Positions 34,011 to 45,074 of a stretch of DNA of 64,000 nucleotides are shown one piece after another. This stretch comes from Bromus sterilis. Its lineage: Eukaryota; Streptophyta; Magnoliopsida; Poales; Poaceae. The stretch is taken from assembly GCA_950022295.1 (NCBI GenBank), contig OX465597.1, positions 61,615,016 to 61,679,015 on the forward strand, written 5' to 3'. Within the stretch, counting starts at the first letter, position 1. Each line of letters opens with the position of its first letter. The notes below the pieces were generated by a model. It was not told the origin of the DNA and ran no database searches. It saw nothing but the letters and a program-made list of their open reading frames with translations. The position numbers and the translations under genes were made by a program.

Positions 34011-34486
34011 ATCTCCCCCTTTTTGGACTATTGTTGACAAAACAGGCATCGATAAAAGATATGGAATTTAAGTTGAGTTGAGAGCAAACTCTAAGATATG
34101 AAGCTTATGACTCCCCCTGAATGAAAGCATTGAAGATTTGTATAATCGAAGAAAATGCTTGTTGAAGAATATCATCAAAGGGAATCCTAACACATATCTT
34201 AGCGAATCAATTGCATATAGAGGATATGACTTGAAGAATATGCAATCATCCAATAACCTGTGAACTTAAAGATAATAACCACCTGCAAGATAAAGCATAG
34301 AAGAGCAACTTGCTAGCACGGGGGTTATTGACATATAAGATAAAACAGTTCACAGCCGAAGTAATACTTAAGTTACAACCCAATCGAAGAATGGAATGTT
34401 TGTCGTAACTTAATCATGCAAAAGATCGAATCAAAACCCTAAACCCCACAGCGAATCTAAACTCGATGCTACTTTCTCCCCCTTTT
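34011..34486 (-). other. Sirevirus 3' UTR with multiple polypurine tracts
   Basis: On the minus strand CCAAAAAGGGGGAGAT (34011-34026) directly precedes the LTR. Further purine tracts lie near 34113 (TCAGGGGGAGTC) and 34470-34486 (AAAAAGGGGGAGAAAG). Several such tracts upstream of the 3' LTR are typical of Sireviruses. Confidence 0.75.
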
Positions 34487-34528
34487 TGTCAATAATTGGA
34501 CAAAAGGTTGATAGGTAGATCAAGAGAT

Positions 34529-34861
34529 CTATGCGTCAGCTGCAACCCTGGGACCCTGCACATTGTCTTCGCCTGAAGAACATGCATCGCCTGAAGTTTC
34601 TCCTTCGGTCGAAGCAGGTGACTCTTCCTCGTCGAAGTCCATCGGCGCTTGAAGCAATTCAAGGTCGCTGTCGTCGAGAGGATCGTCTTCATGCTTCGAT
34701 GTGTGAGAGTCTTCATCCGAGAAGGTGTCGGGGCGAATCTGTTCAGCAGGGTTGACAAAGAGAACTTCATCAATCTTGTCTAGTGATGGTATCTTGGGGT
34801 TGGGGCGATCAATCGAATCATTTCTGGAAAAGTGCCTCTGCAAATGTGGGTACTCCGTGAA
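34529..34861 (-). pseudogene. C-terminal end of Sirevirus post-pol ORF (beyond the chromovirus)
   Basis: The frame reads from the target duplication at 34861 through an acidic tail (DEDSHTSKHEDDPLDDSDLE) to TAG at 34529-34531, 110 codons. It is in exact phase with the frame ending at 48998 on the other side of the chromovirus once one copy of GTGAA is ignored, so it is the end of the same protein. Function unknown. Confidence 0.7.
34857..34861. other. Chromovirus target-site duplication GTGAA, left copy
   Basis: GTGAA lies immediately before the LTR start TGTCAGATCC and is repeated at 48993-48997 immediately after the right LTR. Confidence 0.9.
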
Positions 34862-37800
34862 TGTCAGATCCCTCTGTTAGGTATGTGCTAGGGTCAGCTA
34901 GTACCTCTGCATCATGTCAAAATTTCAAAAAGAAATCTTGGAAATCAAATTCAAAATCCAAATGGGAGAAGGAACACCCCCCAGATGAATTAATTCAAAA
35001 GGCCAGATAAGAATCTTTTCCAAAAATTCATGTTAGAGTTTTGAAAAGTCTTATAAATGAGGGTGATCACATATCAAGTGATGTGGGACCCACCCCATGC
35101 TCATAGATTTTTCAAATATTCAAACAGTACCTTGGAATTAAAGAAATACCCCTTTTTGATTTAAAATTCAAATCATTTGAATTTTAAAAATGTTGAAAGT
35201 TTATGAGTGGCTAGTTGATTTTATTATGAGGCCATGTAAAAGTTTTCAGCATTTAATAAAATGGTTTGGTATTTTTATCAGAGCCAAAACAAATTACAGA
35301 AAAAGAAAGGAAAGATTAAACAGAGAGAAAAAGAAAAGACCTACCTTGCGCCTCAAGCGAGGCCCACTTACCTTGGCCTGGCCCAGCCCACCCCCGAGCC
35401 GTTGTCGTCTTCTTCCCCGCCGAGCCAAGCTGCTCGGTGGAGGCAGGACGTGGCCGCGGCGCCACCGCGACGCCTCGCGGCTTCCAGGGCCTCCCCCTCC
35501 TCCTAAGCGTGCCACGGAGACGCCAGAGCCCCGCAGCACTCCTTCCCCCTTCCCTGGTTCTTCCCCTCTCTCTCTCTCTCACGAGTTCCAGCACCAGCCG
35601 AGGACCCCCGACTCGCCGCCGTCCTGCGTCACCGTGGCCACCGTGCCTCCCCCGTGCCGCCGTGCTGTCCAGAAGACTCCCCGGAGACGACTCCTTCGAC
35701 CTGCAGCGCCAATTCGAGCTCAGCCGCACCCTAGACGCCGTCCCCTTCGTCGTTCTCACCGCCGGCCGCCGCGACGTCGGCAGCAAATTCAGCCTCCTCC
35801 AGCTCTTCCCCAACCCCGTCGAGCTCACCGTCGCGTTTGGGTGAGCCTCCTTCCTCGATTGCCCCCTCTCATGGCTCCCCTCGTGCTCTCCCTCGCATTT
35901 TCGTCGTTGGCCGAGCCCAGCCGTCGCCATTGTCGTCGCCTCCGAGCTCTGGAGCACGCCAGTGACCCCCCAATGGGTCTACTGGACGCGCGGGAGCACA
36001 AGCTACGCAACGGCGCCCTTCCCGTGGCTTCCCGTGCCCTGGAGCCCTTTCCCGGCGAGCACCGTGCTCCGACCGCCGCCGTTGTTGAAGTTGCCGTGGC
36101 CAGAGGCCTCCCGGCGAGCCCCAGCTAGCCCTAACCGATGAGGACGAGCCCCAGCTACACAACCGTGCCAGCCAAACCCCAAACCGAGCCCGTTTTGCAA
36201 CTCCGGCGAAACTCCGGCGGCCCCCTCCGGCGAGCTCCTCCATTAGAGCTAACCCAACCCTAATCCTAACCCTAAGCACTCACTGACAGGTGGGGCCCTG
36301 TCCTAATTAACCCTCGGGTTAAATTTTAAACAGGGGATTAACCCCCCTGAGGCTGACAGCCCGGACCCACGGATCAGGCCCCCTGGTGACATCAGCACTG
36401 CGTCATGCTGACGCAATAAAGGTTTTTCCAGAGATTTAAATTATTCCAGAAAATCCAGAAAATACCCCAAACTTTGGAAATTCATAGAAAATTCATATTA
36501 ACTCCAAATTGGACAAATAATATATGAAAAATGATCAGGAGAAAATTATCTTTCCAAATATGCAACTTTCAACTCTGTTTGAGTTGAATTTTAAATGTTA
36601 TCAGTAGCATTTGCTATTTGATTTAAATGGAATTAAATCAAATTCAATTCAAATATTTTTGCAACTTGAACCATGGAAACATGCTACATTTCACTTACAC
36701 ATCAGAGGCATATCATACACATTTGAAGATAACTCAAAATGATGAAACTATATCACATATAACTTGGTTAATGTTGAATTCAAATGTGGAATTTGAATTT
36801 GCATTCTAAATGCAATATATTCCACTTAAATGGAATTGCCTCACACATCCAAACTTATACTTCAAGATTTAACATTAAATCATGTGCTTGAGCATTGCAT
36901 TCATATTGATTGCTACTTCGTGCTTTGTTTGTCGAGTAGAGGTGGAACCGGAGCAAGAGGTCACCCCCTTCGCTGAAGATCCAGAACCCGAACCTCGTCA
37001 GCAAGGCAAGCAAAACCCCATTGATCATGTCGATAAAATCCCACTTTCCTCTCATGTCTCGCTTATGCATTGTATAGGATGATCACCATGTTACGATTCT
37101 ACCGCTTAGATGAACCCATTCCTTTGCATGACCTATCTTTTGTCACAGTAGTAAGCAAACCACAATCCTAGCAAATGTAGGAGTTGTTGATCTCATGTGG
37201 CCCCTGCAATGTTACTGCTTATTGCATGCTTAGTATGATACCATGTTGTTACTGTGATGTGAGTCGGGATGGGAATGATCATGTTGAAGATGGTAGAAAA
37301 TTGTTGGTGAATCGACCCTAATACAAGGTGAACGATGAGAGGCTGTGTAGGAGTACACGGTGGGTTGTCTCGTTGAACACCGCCCTAAGTCCGAGTTCTT
37401 GTGTGGTGATCCACGATGAAGAGTACAACCACACATTGGGCTCACTGACCCCTCTCAACTTACTAACTCATCCCTTTCGATGTCCAGATGTCACAATAGT
37501 TCGGAGTTCTGGTAGGTCTGTGGCCTGGCTGCTGAGTGAGAGAAAGGCTCATCCGAGACCGGCTTATGCACCACGCACACATCACTTGGGTCCACTTCGG
37601 TAAACCGGCCGGGTTCACGATTGTGGTAACCAACCCAAGTAGGCGGCTTTCTCGGACTAGATCGGCTATGAGGTAACAGTTGTGGTGAGCATCCTCGCTG
37701 ACACCCCTTGAATGGTGTCGAGATCAAAGGCGGTAAATGATGGTCATGTGTGTGTAGCGGTACACCCTTGCAAGGTTAACAAAACTATTCGAATAGCCGC

Positions 37801-38928
37801 GTCCGCGGTTATGGACTACTTGGAAAGCTTAGCTTGATTATTAGATAACTTGAACCGGATACTTCTAAAACACACCAAGATAGGTGTGAGTGCTATGGCG
37901 TGCTTTCTCATGGGGAAGTCGAGGAAGGCACCATAGTGGTGTAATTGGTTGGAGAAAGTAGTGGACTCGTGTACGCTTCTTACCTCAAAGTCTGGTATTC
38001 GTAGTTCAGGATTAGCCAAGTCAAAGCTGGCACTTCTGCAAGTGAACCCCACCTCCCTTTATCTTGATACATGTGCATGAGTAGTATAGCTCCTATGTAA
38101 GTCTTGCTGAGTACGACTTTGTACTCACGTTTGCTTAATCTATGTTTTAGATGATGCCACTGACCCCGAAGGTGGCTTCTTCATCGAGCTGGACGACTGA
38201 AGATCAAGCTAGTCTAGTCCCAGTCAGACGACTGGTTCCCTCGTGGAGGGCTTGTGTTTAAATAAGGCTTCTTAAGCCATTTGTTAAACTTGTCTGTACT
38301 CAGACATAATTTTCTTCAGCTTTATGTTGTAATGTTGGATCACATGTATGTGATCTCTGTGTGTACTCTATAAGACTTATAAATAAAATGTACACTTTGT
38401 AGAGAATTGCAATGGTACCTACTGTTCATACAAGGCATGTGTGCTGCGTGTATGGTTATAACATGCATGTCTTTGTATGGGTTTTCGAGACCTTAGTTGT
38501 GTTCTGGCTGGCGGTCTTTCATACACCAAGTGGCCCTTAGATGTGCGCAGCTTGGGGCATCGCGATGAGATTGCTCGAGACTCCGTCTCGTGCACACTTT
38601 GTGGTATGATCGAGCCCGCCCTAGACCCCGACTAAGTGATCGGGCTGGAGTAAGTCTATGTAAGAGTTTTGAGATAGTCGGTAGTATGGTTGAGGCGACT
38701 TGTCTTTGAATATGGGAGTTCACCACCCATATCATTTGACTTGTGTGCGGACGATGAGGACCCATCTCAGTTGATCATTCGGCCTGGATGGGATGCCCCT
38801 CACGTACGATGCTTTCCGAGAATGTTCAGTGCTTGGCCTTGTCTGCTTAGACAAGTGGGTGCGGTTCTCGGCTCTCCATATGACTATGTTTTAACTGTAC
38901 TTGCATACGCTAACCCCGGGTCCCGACA
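34862..38928 (+). repeat. Chromovirus 5' LTR
   Basis: TGTCAGATCC to GGGTCCCGACA, 4,067 bp. A GC-rich island (about 35340-36300) lies in an otherwise AT-rich LTR. The frame 35190-36128 in it is compositional and not a supported gene. Confidence 0.9.
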
Positions 38929-38931
38929 GAC

Positions 38932-38947
38932 TTGGTATCAGAGCAGG
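38932..38947 (+). other. Primer binding site (tRNA-iMet)
   Basis: TTGGTATCAGAGCAGG begins three bases after the 5' LTR. TGGTATCAGAGC pairs with the 3' end of plant initiator tRNA-Met. Confidence 0.85.
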
Positions 38948-39349
38948 ACTGACTGTAGGACTAGTAGCCTTGGCCGAAGTTGAGTCTAGCTTGCTATAGT
39001 TATATAGTTACTCTGGGTATATATGGGAACAACGTAAGGCTTCTTTTTTCTCCTTACCCCCTTCGTTCTGAGTTCTGAGTCACCCTCACCTTACTCTACG
39101 GGAAGATAGGACTAGGCTCTCCTCTGTCTGATTAGCACATCTCGTTGTTTGCTTCCTTATAGCCGTAGGAAAGTTGTGTCCGGTTTTCCTAGCATTGTTG
39201 TAATGCTGATTTCTTACATCGTATTATGTAAGTGTTGTTTGCATATTGAAAGAAATTGTCATTTCTTACAATTACAGCCGTTATGCTGTCCGAGTCATTC
39301 CAGGTTTATCTCATAATCTGATGCATTTGCAAACTCCTTTCTGTTTCAG
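38948..39349 (+). other. Chromovirus untranslated leader
   Basis: No long frame. It ends in a pyrimidine-rich TTTCTGTTTCAG directly before the ATG of the leader ORF, a good 3' splice-site pattern. Confidence 0.5.
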
Positions 39350-40129
39350 ATGGCAGATCTTCCCCCTCGGCAGATTGTTCGTTTGACCAGGTGCCTCGGT
39401 GTGCGTGGCCATCCCGCCACGTTGATCGAGATGATGTCCTATGTGGGATATCGATGGTATCCTGAGTACACCATCGAGGAGCAGTTCCACGACTTCAACC
39501 AGACGCAGTTCCACTGCATTGTCCGGATCTACCCGCACCACGTTGGACTCACCCAGCCTATCCACTTTGGACATGGCATCGGCGTTACCGAGAACATGGC
39601 TGTGCAGGCTGCTGCATATTCATGTATTACCCTGCTGAGAGAGGAGCACACCATGCTGAGAGAGACTTCTTTCCTCTATATCCCTGCTGCACTTCCAGGA
39701 GAAGAGGGATATTACACCGGACTCTACTCAGATCACTCTGCAGAGGATCCAGCACTCCAGGTGACTGCTAGGTTTGCTAGTGACAGAGATCGTGATGCAC
39801 GCGCTCTCCGTTTTGAGCTCCACGCTACTCGTGTTCGTCTGTATCGAGCACTGACACTCTTGGCACCCTTTGTGAGCGTGGGATCAGTGGAGTACGATGC
39901 GATCTATCCAGTGAGGACCCAGATGCCTTCTCGAGTTGCTTGGCCCGAGATTGGAGGAATTTTTCCACCCCGTGGTCCTTTGCTTCCACCCTACACTGGA
40001 CCTAGGCCCCATCCTTGCCCAAATGGATATCAGGGTCCACAAGCCTCCGTGTTTTCCGATGGTCACCTCCAGCTACCGGGATACGCGGGTAACTTTTATG
40101 AGGACTACTATGGAGATGGAGATGAGTGA
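39350..40129 (+). CDS. Chromovirus extra leader ORF, unknown function, dsRBD-like pattern
   Basis: An intact 259-codon frame starts at ATG 39350 (MADLPPRQIVRLTRCLGVRG) between the primer site and gag, in a different frame from gag. It is not gag: no CCHC and no capsid-like pattern. Residues about 40-100 read PEYTIEEQFHDFNQTQFHCI, an HHVG turn, GHGIGVTEN and MAVQAAAYSCITLLREE. A Pro-x-Tyr start, three strands and an Ala-rich final helix resemble the order of a double-stranded RNA-binding fold, but the basic G-x-x-K-K/A residues are weak. The C-terminal third is Pro/Gly/Tyr-rich. Similar uncharacterised proteins are, from memory, common in Triticeae annotations. A role in RNA handling or silencing evasion is speculation. 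Confidence 0.65.
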   Translation: MADLPPRQIVRLTRCLGVRGHPATLIEMMSYVGYRWYPEYTIEEQFHDFNQTQFHCIVRIYPHHVGLTQPIHFGHGIGVTENMAVQAAAYSCITLLREEHTMLRETSFLYIPAALPGEEGYYTGLYSDHSAEDPALQVTARFASDRDRDARALRFELHATRVRLYRALTLLAPFVSVGSVEYDAIYPVRTQMPSRVAWPEIGGIFPPRGPLLPPYTGPRPHPCPNGYQGPQASVFSDGHLQLPGYAGNFYEDYYGDGDE

Positions 40130-40460
40130 GACCGCTTGTGGTCTTACTTAGTGAGGATGTAGTAGTATCCTAGTATATTGTAAGCAAGGTGTCTAAGTTC
40201 CAGAGGCTTAGATAAATAATGTATAGGAAGTCAGAGTGCCTCTGAAGGATGTATCATCTTCATCACGTTTGTATTAGCTTAGTGCTTGTACTAAAACGAT
40301 GTATGGTTTGTATGACAGCTTGTGAATATATGGCTTGTATGCTTTTATCACCATGTTGTCAAGATGATTACTTCCTTTGCTCTGTAATCCTTCCAGTACT
40401 TCAATACCTTGATTAGACTCTTCAATCAACTCTGTTTGACTTTGGTTTTTCCACCTCAGG
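40130..40460 (+). other. Spacer between leader ORF and gag
   Basis: No coding frame. It ends in GGTTTTTCCACCTCAGG just before the gag ATG, a second good 3' splice-site pattern. Confidence 0.5.
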
Positions 40461-43400
40461 ATGTCTCAAGGAACACGTGGCCAGATTGGTCGTAACCAAG
40501 GTCGTGGGAACGACCAAGAGGAAGGCAACCTTCCACCCCCACCCACGATGGCCCAAGTTCTGATGGAGGTCGAGAGGAACCGCCGTGACTCTCACCACCT
40601 GCTGGAAGTCATCGCACGCAACACCACTCAACAGCGCAATGAGCTGGTGTCCCTGAACGACTTCATCCGGCTTCATCCCCCGGTTTTCAGTTACTCCACC
40701 GAGCCCCTTGACGCCGATGACTGGCTTCGCAGCATCGAGAGGAAGCTCCAAGCCGGCCATGTTGCAGATGGCGAAAAAGTCAATTATGCCACCTATCACC
40801 TTGAAGGTGCCGCAAGCTCTTGGTGGGAGAATTTTCTGAATATGCGTCCCGTTGGACCACCAGCATCTTGGGAGGAATTCTGCACCTCTTTCCGCGAGCA
40901 CCACATCCCCAAGGGTCTCATGGACCGCAAACGTGAGGAATTCTGCAACCTCACTCAAGGCAGAAGAACCGTGGACGAGTTTAGTCGTGAGTTCAACCGA
41001 CTTGCTCGTTATGCAACTGAAGAAGTCTCCACCGACTCCAAGAAACAAGAGAGGTTCCGTCGGGGCCTCAACAGTGGACTTCGTCGCGAGCTCAACCTTC
41101 ATGACTTTGCCACATTCCAGGTCCTTGTCAACAAGGCCATCAAAGCAGAGGACATGAACACCCCCAATGATTTCCGCAAACATCCTAGAGATGACGGATC
41201 ATCCAGTTCTGGCTCCCAGAAGCGCAAGATCTGGATCCCCAATAGCATGTTCCGCCAGAACAACCCACCGAGGCCATCCTATGTGGCGCCTCGTCCACCC
41301 ACCCAGTTCCACCTAGCTCCACCAAACCACCTAGCTCCACGCACTATTTTTGGAGCTTGCTACAAGTGTGGTCAGGCAGGCCACTACTCTCGCGAGTGCC
41401 CCCAGAACCAGATCCAACACCAGAATGCTCCACCACGTGCCGGAGGCAACAACAACAATAATGGTCGTGGCAAGCCACCCCAGAAGGTCTTCACCGCCAA
41501 ACCCGCTCCTCCCGCCACTCGTGGACGTCTGAACCAGGTTGCCACTGAAGAGACTGACGACACCACTGACGTCATTCTTGGTACGCTCCCAGTCAATTTT
41601 GTTCCTACTTCCGTTCTTTTCGACCCAGGAGCATCTCATTCATTCATGTCGGAAAGTTATGCACTTCGTCATGAGTTACCCTTTGTTGAATTGTCCACCC
41701 CGATGGTTATTCAAACTCCAGGGTCAAGATGGCAAACTAATAGAGTGAGCCATGGTAATCAAATAGGAATTGAGGGTTTAGTATTCTTTGCTTCACTCAT
41801 AGCCCTCAAGTCTTCAGACATTGATGTCATCCTTGGCATGGATTGGCTATCAAGACAGAATGCCTACCTGGATTACAAAGGCAAATCCGTGAAACTCACC
41901 CACCCTTCAGGCACAACCGTTAACTATACCTCACCCAGAACAAGAAACCAAGTGCATTCTTTGAATGTACTTCCCCTTCCCGAACTTGAAGATATTCCGG
42001 TGGTTCGTGACTTCCCGGATGTCTTTCCTGAAGAACTGCCGGGCATGCCACCCGACAGATGTGTAGAATTTATAGTGGATCTTGTTCCAGGAACCGCACC
42101 AATTTCCAAACGCCCTTATAAAATGGCCCCACATGAGTTAGCTGAGCTAAAAACCCAACTTGATGCTTCGTTGGCAAAAGGCTTCATCCGCCCTAGCTCA
42201 TCGCCATGGGGTTGTCCCGTTCTGTTCGTAAAGAAGAAAGATGGAACAGAAAGGATGTGCGTAGATTATCGCCCGCTAAATTTAGCGACGATAAAGAACA
42301 AATACCCACTGCCCAGGATCAATGATCTTTATGATCAACTTGCAGGATCCGCTGTCTTTTCCAAGATGGATTTGAGATTAGGTTATCATCAGATCCGAAT
42401 CCGAAACGAGGACATTCCCAAAACGGCTTTTACTACTCATTATGGTCTTTACGAGTACACCGTCATGTCCTTTGGTTTAACCAATGCCCCCGCCACATTC
42501 TCACGCTTGATGAATTCGATCTTCATGGAGTACCTAGATAAATTTGTTGTGGTTTATCTCGATGATATTCTCATCTACTCGAAGAACGAAGGAGATCATG
42601 CCGAACACTTAAGGCTGGTATTGATGAAACTTAGAGAGCATCGCCTGTACGCTAAATTCTCCAAGTGTGAATTCTGGCTACCAGAAGTGACCTACCTAGG
42701 CCACGTGATTTCTGCAAAAGGCATTGCTGTGAATCCCGAGAGAGTTCAGGCCGTCCTTGACTGGACTCCACCTGAATCGGTTAAGCAAGTTAGGAGTTTT
42801 CTCGGCCTAGCCAGCTATTGCCGTCGCTTCGTCGAGAACTTTTCTAAAGTTGCAAAGCCTCTTACTGAACTCCTCAAGAAAGATAAGAAATTCCGATGGA
42901 CTTCCAAGTGCGAGGAAAGCTTTCAAGAGCTAAAAAGAAGATTGACTTCTGCAGCCGTACTTGCACCTCCAGACACAAAAAGGGATTTCGAGATCTATTG
43001 TGACGCATCACGGCAAGGGTTAGGATGCATACTTCTGCAAGATCGACATGTGGTAGCTTATGCTTCACGCCAGTTGCGGCCACATGAAGAGAATTATCCT
43101 ACCCATGACCTTGAACTCGCTGCCGTAGTTCATGCTCTAACAACTTGGCGACATTACCTCCTTGGTAATCGTTGTGAGATTTATTCCGACCACCAAAGCC
43201 TCAAGTATATTTTCACCCAGCCAGATCTTAATCTCAGGCAAAGACGCTGGATTGAGTTGATAAAATATTACGACGTAGCAATTTCTTACACCCCAAGCAA
43301 GGCCAATGTCATGGCTGATGCACTAAGCCGTAAGTCGTACTGTAATAACCTCATGTTACAGCAGTATCAACCACTTCTTCATGAGGACTTTTGCAAACTC

Positions 43401-45074
43401 AATCTTGAGATTGTTCCTCATGGCTATCTTTCTACCTTGGTGGCGAAACCAACTCTTGAGGATCAAATTTTAGTTGCGCAAAGGCGTGCACGAGGTGTTC
43501 GCCAGATCAAGGAGAACATTGCTAGCGGAGTTGCTAAATGTTTCTCCACAGATAGCAAAGGAACGGTATTCTTTGAAAATCGTTTAGTAGTACCTAAGAA
43601 TAGGGAACTAAGGCAACTCATCCTCAAAGAAGCCCATGACACACCCCTCTCAATTCATCCCGGTAGCACAAAAATGTACTGAGATCTACGCCAGAGATTT
43701 TGGTGGACTAGGATGAAGAGAGACATTGCTCAATTTGTCGCCGAATGTGATGTTTGTCGTCGCATTAAGGCAGAACATCAAAGACCTGCTGGTACACTTC
43801 AACCTTTGTCCATTCCTGAGTGGAAATGGGACAAAGTCGGTATGGACTTCATCACCGGCTTTCCAAGAACCCAGAAAGGAAACAATGCCATCTTCGTTGT
43901 CATAGATAGGCTTTCCAAAGTTGCTCACTTCCTTCCGGTTCGCGAGTCTATAACTGCTAGTCAGTTAGCGGACTTGTACATCTCCAGAATTGTATCACTT
44001 CACGGTGTTCCGTTGGAAATCAATTCTGATCGCGGTAGCCTTTTCACCTCTAGATTTTGGGGAAGCTTCCAACGTGCTATGGGAACTCATCTGTCCTTTA
44101 GTACGGCTTTCCATCCTCAGTCTAGCGGTCAAGTCGAAAGGGTTAACCAAATTCTTGAAGACATGCTCAGAGCTTGTGTTATCTCATTCGGAAAGAATTG
44201 GGAGAATTCTCTTCCATATGCCGAATTTGCTTATAACAATAGTTTTCAATCTAGTCTGAACATGGCTCCTTTTGAACTCCTGTATGGACGACGATGTCGA
44301 ACACCACTAAACTGGTCTGAAACCGGTGAAAGACAATTCTTTGGACCGGATATGATCAAGGAAGCAGAAGATCAAGTTCGCATTGTTCGTGATCAATTGA
44401 AAGCAGCCCAGTCTCGTCAGAAAAGCTACTATGATCGCCATCATAGGCAAGAGAGCTACAATCTGGATGAGAAGGCTTACCTTCGGGTTACTCCTCTGAA
44501 GGGAACCCAACGTTTCGGTATCAAAGGCAAGTTGGCCCCACGTTACATCAGACCTTTCCGCATTCTAGCTAAACGTGGAGAAGTTGCCTACCAACTTGAA
44601 CTACCCCCGCACCTTTCCCGAGTACACGATGTATTCCATGTGTCCCAACTCAGGCGTTGCTTCAAGGACCCCATCCGCGAAGTCGACCATGAAACGCTTG
44701 ATCTCCAAGATGACCTTTCTTATCGAGAATACCCCGTTCGTATTCTTGATTCCGCAGAGCGTGTCACTCGTCGTCAGAAGATTAGGTTTCTAAAACTGCA
44801 ATGGTCACACCACTCTGAAAGAGAAGCCACGTGGGAAAGAGAAGACCGTCTCATTGCCGAGTACCCCTCCTTCCTCCCGCAGACTTCTGAATCTCGGGAC
44901 GAGATTCTTTTGAGTGGGGGCGAGTGGTCAGATCCCTCTGTTAGGTATATGCTAGGGTCAGCTAGTACCTCTGCATCATGTCAAAATTTCAAAAGGAAAT
45001 CTTGGAAATCAAATTCAAAATCCAAATGGGAGAAGGAACACCCCCCAGATGAATTAATTCAAAAGGCCAGATAA
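40461..45074 (+). pseudogene. Chromovirus gag-pol polyprotein, one nonsense codon
   Basis: ATG at 40461 begins a single long frame. Gag has LEGAASSWWENF and REEFCNLTQGRRTVDEFSRE; the zinc knuckle is CYKCGQAGHYSREC (near residue 300). Then come protease LFDPGASHSFMS, reverse transcriptase with KMDLRLGYHQIRI, FGLTNAPATF and YLDDILIYSK, RNase H with IYCDASRQGLGCIL, the integrase zinc domain and core (CDVCRRIKAEHQ, GMDFITGFP, INSDRGSLFTSRFW), a GPY/F-like module and the chromodomain-like tail ATWEREDRL. TGA at 43680-43682 interrupts the integrase zinc domain (HPGSTKMY-stop-DLRQRFWW); the same frame continues after it. CGA to TGA would explain it. No stop occurs before the 3' LTR, so the frame runs about 150 bp into it. 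Confidence 0.93.
44901..44924 (+). other. Chromovirus polypurine tract region
   Basis: GAGTGGGGGCGAG directly precedes the 3' LTR start and overlaps the still-open pol frame. Confidence 0.65.

Noticed and set aside
35190..36128. 312-codon frame repeated at 45254-46192
   Set aside because: It is duplicated only because it lies in the two LTR copies. It starts in AT-rich LTR sequence and has no domain; the opposite strand is equally open.
36250..36275. CCCTAATCCTAACCCTAA telomere-like string
   Set aside because: Only about two or three imperfect units inside an LTR, also present in the other LTR copy; not an interstitial telomere.
40422..41183. 253-codon minus-strand frame opposite gag
   Set aside because: It is antisense to a well-supported gag frame and has no domain.
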